Source of the DNA: DATJUF01 sp035502655
GTDB taxonomy: Bacteria > Desulfobacterota > Binatia > Binatales > Binataceae
Direction of reading: 5' to 3'
Length of the DNA stretch: 16,441 nt
NCBI GenBank assembly: GCA_035502655.1
Contig: DATJUF010000289.1
Coordinates: 1-16,441 of the forward strand
Numbering within the stretch: position 1 is the stretch's first letter; each line of letters begins with the position of its first letter. Position numbers and translations under genes: made by a program. Shown here one piece after another: positions 13,837-16,441 of the stretch. The notes below the pieces were generated by a model. The model did no database searches. It was not told the origin of the DNA and saw only the letters and a list, made by a program, of their open reading frames with translations.

Positions 13837-13865
13837 TTGACGGAGCTGCCAACCGTTCCCACAAT
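13837..13865 (+). promoter_or_regulatory. Promoter for the L,D-transpeptidase gene
   Basis: TTGACG (13837-13842) and CACAAT (13860-13865) are spaced by exactly 17 bases, five and four matches to consensus. Start near 13872 gives a 25-base leader with AGAGG. The -35 begins at the base after the -35 of the divergent flavin reductase promoter. Confidence 0.52.
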
Positions 13866-13896
13866 GAGATCGCATTAATGAGAGGCGGACAGCGGG

Positions 13897-14979
13897 ATGA
13901 ATAGAGCGGGCCGGGGTGTCGTCGCGGTATTGATGGCGATGGTGGTTGCGGCAGGAATGGCAGGGATGGCACACGCGGCTCAGAGCAGTCCGGCGGCGGT
14001 TCTGCCGCCGGTGCCCGCACCTGTGGCAGCGCCAACCGCAGTTCAGAATAAGGCGGTGAGTCCTGCTAAGCCGGTAGTCGCGCCTATAGCAACCGCGACT
14101 GCAAGCGTGCCGATAGCTGTTGCGCCTTCCGCGGCAAAGGCGGCAAACCAGGTGAAGGCTGCACCGATTGCACCCGTGATAGTAGCGGAGCCACAGGCGA
14201 GTGCAGGCGCGCAGACAGTACACCCTATTACCTCGCCAATGACCACAGCAGCCGTTGCACCGCCGCTAACCAGCTCGCAGGCGGCCACCGCCGTCTCTAA
14301 CGGCACGTCCGCAAATCGGGCGGCCCAATCAAAGCCAATATCCACTGAGAATGGGGATGCGGTACCGATCTGGACGCCGGACTTGCCGCCTCACGTAGCG
14401 GCGCAGCCAGCCGCGGCGCCGCCGGCACTGGCGGCGATTATGCCACCATCAGCGGCGCATCCCGATTATCTGCGGCTCAATGGGGTCACGCTCGGCGAGC
14501 AGATGCTTGACGAAGACAACTACGCAATGAGGACCGATCCATCGAATTGGATCGTGCGCATCTTCAAGCATAACCATCGGCTTGAAGTTTATTACCGCGA
14601 CAATCTCTACAAGAGTTACCATGCGGTGTTTGGGCGCAGCGAATGGCCTGGCGCCAAGGAACTGGAAAACGATCGCCGTACGCCCGAAGGCGACTATATG
14701 ATCGTTCAAAAGCATCCGAGCCGCCGCTTCGACTGGTTCCTGAAGATCAACTATCCCAACGCCGAGGACCGCGCCCACTTCGAGGAACTACGCGACGAGG
14801 GCGAGATTCCGCGATGGGTGCGCGAGGGCGGCCAGGTCGGGATTCACGGCACCGACGATCCGCTGCTTAACGTCGATAACATCAATTGGACGACCGGCTG
14901 CATCTCGATTGACAACGGCGATATCACCGAGCTCGCGAGGCTTCTGCCGATCGGCACAGTCGTGATAATCAAGCCATAG
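13897..14979 (+). CDS. L,D-transpeptidase (YkuD domain) with long Ala/Pro-rich linker
   Basis: A 360-residue exported enzyme that would form, exchange or cut 3-3 or protein links on peptidoglycan tetrapeptides using a catalytic cysteine. Signal peptide 1-28 (VLMAMVVAAGMAGMAHA). Residues about 29-185 are a low-complexity Ala/Pro/Val linker able to span the periplasm. The YkuD domain follows (about 218-360): RTPEGDYMIV, the INYPN..DRAH segment, H317 in GIHGTD and C335 in WTTGCISIDNGDITEL. The arginine common after the cysteine (GCIRM) is Ser337, as in the subfamily with GCIA/GCIS, which also shares the YPN..DR segment with YafK/DpaA proteins. Transpeptidase versus hydrolase therefore remains open. 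The ATG at 13897 follows a clear promoter. The iron-type ADH follows 104 bases downstream. Confidence 0.9.
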   Translation: MNRAGRGVVAVLMAMVVAAGMAGMAHAAQSSPAAVLPPVPAPVAAPTAVQNKAVSPAKPVVAPIATATASVPIAVAPSAAKAANQVKAAPIAPVIVAEPQASAGAQTVHPITSPMTTAAVAPPLTSSQAATAVSNGTSANRAAQSKPISTENGDAVPIWTPDLPPHVAAQPAAAPPALAAIMPPSAAHPDYLRLNGVTLGEQMLDEDNYAMRTDPSNWIVRIFKHNHRLEVYYRDNLYKSYHAVFGRSEWPGAKELENDRRTPEGDYMIVQKHPSRRFDWFLKINYPNAEDRAHFEELRDEGEIPRWVREGGQVGIHGTDDPLLNVDNINWTTGCISIDNGDITELARLLPIGTVVIIKP

Positions 14980-15083
14980 CGGCGGTGCGTCCCTAACAGG
15001 CGCGGCTGCCGGATTAAACAGACGGTTGAAACAGGCTCGCGAGCGGCAGATGCATTGTGCGCCCGCGATAGAAGGAGACTGGC

Positions 15084-16271
15084 ATGGAAGCTCCGGCTGG
15101 CGAATTCAATTTCACACGCCTTGAAAAGGTTATTTTTGGTCCTGGCACGATCGCAGCCATCGGCCGCGAGATGGACCGGCGCGAGCTCAAGCGGGCCGCG
15201 ATTGTTACTGGCAAGACCCTGGGGGCGTCGAAGCTGCTGGAGCAGGTGACAGCTGCTTTGGGTGAGCGTTGTGCCGTCGTCTACAAAGGCGCGGCGCAGC
15301 ACGTGCCATCGGCGACCGTACGCGCGTTGGTGGCCGAGATGAAACGGGTGAACGCCGACTGCGTGATCAGCTTCGGCGGCGGCAGCCCGATCGATACGGC
15401 CAAAGTGGCGGCGGAATCGATCTTGACGAACTCCGACGCCACCAAGGCTGCCCAGGGACTCGCCTTCGATAAAGCGACCGCTAGGGCTGGCGACAGCCGC
15501 GACTTTATCCAAATCGCGGTGCCGACAACGCTGTCGGCGGGTGAATATACGCCGGCCGGCGGGGTGACGGATGAGAGCACCCGTGTCAAAAATGGCGTCG
15601 TGGACGCGCGCCTGCAGCCCCGCGTCATTATCAACGATCCAGTGCTGACCGTTGAAACACCTGACTGGTTGTGGGTAGCAACAGGGATGCGCGCGCTCGA
15701 CCATGCAGTCGAAGCAATCTACTCGATCCGCCATCAAATGCTGACCGATACGCTAGCCTCAAGGGCGATCGCATTGTTGACCGAGCACTTACCCGCTTCG
15801 ATCAATACGAAAGGTGCTGAGTCGCTGGCCCATCGCGGGCATTGCCAGATGGCGGCCTGGTTTTCGATTTTTGGCGGGATGAATACAAGGTTCGGCGTGT
15901 CGCATGCCCTGGGTCATCAGATTGGACCGAAGTGGGACGTGCCGCACGGCGTTACCTCGTGTATTACGATGCCTCACGTGATGCGCTTCATGGCGGACAT
16001 TGCACCGCAGCGCTTCGGTCCAATAGCTGAAGGCCTCGGCGTGAAATTCAGCGAAGGGAATGCGCGGCCGGCGGCCTTGGAATGCGCCGACCGGGTGGCA
16101 AAGTTTATCGCCCAGTTCGACGTTCCACACTCACTCAAACAGGCGGGCGTGCCCCAGAACGAATTAGGCCAGATCGCCGACACGGTATTGCATGAAGTCG
16201 AGCATTCGAAAGTGGTGGATCGGCCGGTGAATCGCGAGGAAATCGTCTCGCTTTTGCAGTCCGCATACTAA
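15084..16271 (+). CDS. Iron-type alcohol dehydrogenase family protein (maleylacetate-reductase-like)
   Basis: A 395-residue cytoplasmic NAD(P)-dependent oxidoreductase of the group III Fe-ADH/maleylacetate reductase superfamily. Landmarks: VIFGPGTIAAIG (16-27), the dinucleotide loop SFGGGSPIDTAKVAA (96-110), VPTTLSAGEYTPAGGV (146-161), GMRALDHAVEAIY (201-213), SHALGHQIG (273-281) and VPHGV (286-290). By alignment with FucO, metal ligands H200, H263 and H277 map to H207, H274 and H288, but the D196 position is Arg203, so metal use is uncertain. Maleylacetate reductases also lack that aspartate. Substrate is unknown; an alcohol/aldehyde or a 2-oxo compound are options. ATG 15084 has AGGAG six bases upstream. 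Possibly co-transcribed with the L,D-transpeptidase; no good promoter is seen in the 104-bp gap. Confidence 0.9.
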   Translation: MEAPAGEFNFTRLEKVIFGPGTIAAIGREMDRRELKRAAIVTGKTLGASKLLEQVTAALGERCAVVYKGAAQHVPSATVRALVAEMKRVNADCVISFGGGSPIDTAKVAAESILTNSDATKAAQGLAFDKATARAGDSRDFIQIAVPTTLSAGEYTPAGGVTDESTRVKNGVVDARLQPRVIINDPVLTVETPDWLWVATGMRALDHAVEAIYSIRHQMLTDTLASRAIALLTEHLPASINTKGAESLAHRGHCQMAAWFSIFGGMNTRFGVSHALGHQIGPKWDVPHGVTSCITMPHVMRFMADIAPQRFGPIAEGLGVKFSEGNARPAALECADRVAKFIAQFDVPHSLKQAGVPQNELGQIADTVLHEVEHSKVVDRPVNREEIVSLLQSAY

Positions 16272-16303
16272 AGCCGCGGGCGGTGATTACGTCAATGAGT
16301 ACT

Positions 16304-16367
16304 GCTTCATCTTTGAAGCCGATGCTGGAAAATTCCGGCGAGTGCCTGAATATGGTTTGTCCAGCAT
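16304..16367. repeat. Two hairpins downstream of the Fe-ADH gene
   Basis: GCTTCA (16304-16309) pairs with TGAAGC (16314-16319) around TCTT. Then ATGCTGGA (16322-16329) pairs perfectly with TCCAGCAT (16360-16367) over a 30-base loop. Neither has a T-run, so intrinsic termination is not shown, but they occupy a probable convergent gap (16272-16400). Confidence 0.35.
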
Positions 16368-16400
16368 TGTGATGGGAAGGCGAGAGATAGCTTGCCTCAC

Positions 16401-16441
16401 TTAGAATCGGTAGCCGCCAGTTAGGATTGATTGTAGATGCC
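16401..16441 (-). CDS. Possible C-terminal end of an outer-membrane beta-barrel protein (partial)
   Basis: On minus, one frame entering from the window edge ends at TAA (16403-16401) with the last residues HLQSILTGGYRF. A terminal Phe with Tyr at -3 and alternating hydrophobic positions (L at -7, L at -11) is the C-terminal signature recognised by the BAM machinery in outer-membrane barrels. Only 12 codons are visible, so this is suggestive only. It fits the non-coding, hairpin-containing gap between it and the Fe-ADH stop. Confidence 0.3.
   Translation of the reverse strand, partial: HLQSILTGGYRF

Noticed and set aside
13792..14223. N-terminal extension of the second flavin reductase-like frame
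   Set aside because: It is Arg/Cys/His-rich translation antisense to the L,D-transpeptidase start and crosses two promoters; the true start at 13791 has a Shine-Dalgarno and the family's normal beginning.
14844..15737. 297-codon minus-strand open frame
   Set aside because: Antisense to the end of the L,D-transpeptidase and the Fe-ADH, both with clear catalytic motifs.

Overview
The window reads as a chromosomal segment from a moderately GC-rich Gram-negative bacterium. The evidence is a lipidated TolC-type outer-membrane channel, a PBP5-type carboxypeptidase, a YkuD-fold L,D-transpeptidase and a probable beta-barrel C-terminus at the right edge. The mix of a long hexameric-type citrate synthase, crotonase, flavin reductases and Fe-ADH family protein would suit a deltaproteobacterium-like or Binatota-like soil lineage, but that placement is a weak inference. 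I see no rRNA, tRNA, CRISPR array, transposase, integrase or clear phage module. The genes look like core and envelope functions in many short transcription units, not a mobile island.

Left part (1-5600): a DedA membrane protein (-) diverges from citrate synthase gltA (+). gltA converges on an AqpZ-type aquaporin (-), with a strong terminator hairpin between them. Next come a crotonase-family protein (-) that lacks both usual catalytic glutamates and a small excisionase/MerR-like DNA-binding protein (+). The latter's putative promoter carries a palindrome in its spacer. A family-2 glycosyltransferase with a TPR-like tail (+) follows.

Middle part (5600-11520): an orphan TolC-family lipoprotein (+) converges on a secreted double-BON protein (-). 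Divergent from the BON gene is a small membrane protein with a coiled N-terminus and a collagen-like, Gly/Tyr- and Pro-rich tail (+). A bidirectional terminator then separates it from a minus-strand run, in transcription order: a secreted His/Met-rich peptide, a secreted TPR protein, D-alanyl-D-alanine carboxypeptidase, and a 42-residue arginine-rich small ORF. The small ORF's ATG overlaps the carboxypeptidase stop codon (ATGA) and has its own Shine-Dalgarno. It is the most novel-looking item here.

Right part (11800-16441): a dolichyl-phosphate-mannose-synthase-like glycosyltransferase and two unlike flavin-reductase-fold proteins (all -). An L,D-transpeptidase and an iron-type alcohol dehydrogenase (both +) follow. 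The second flavin reductase and the L,D-transpeptidase are driven by back-to-back promoters whose -35 boxes abut. The carboxypeptidase makes tetrapeptide stems, the donor substrate of L,D-transpeptidases, so the two peptidoglycan enzymes about 4 kb apart are functionally compatible, though not in one operon. I did not find a clear new multi-gene system; the best candidates are individual small genes and regulatory structures.
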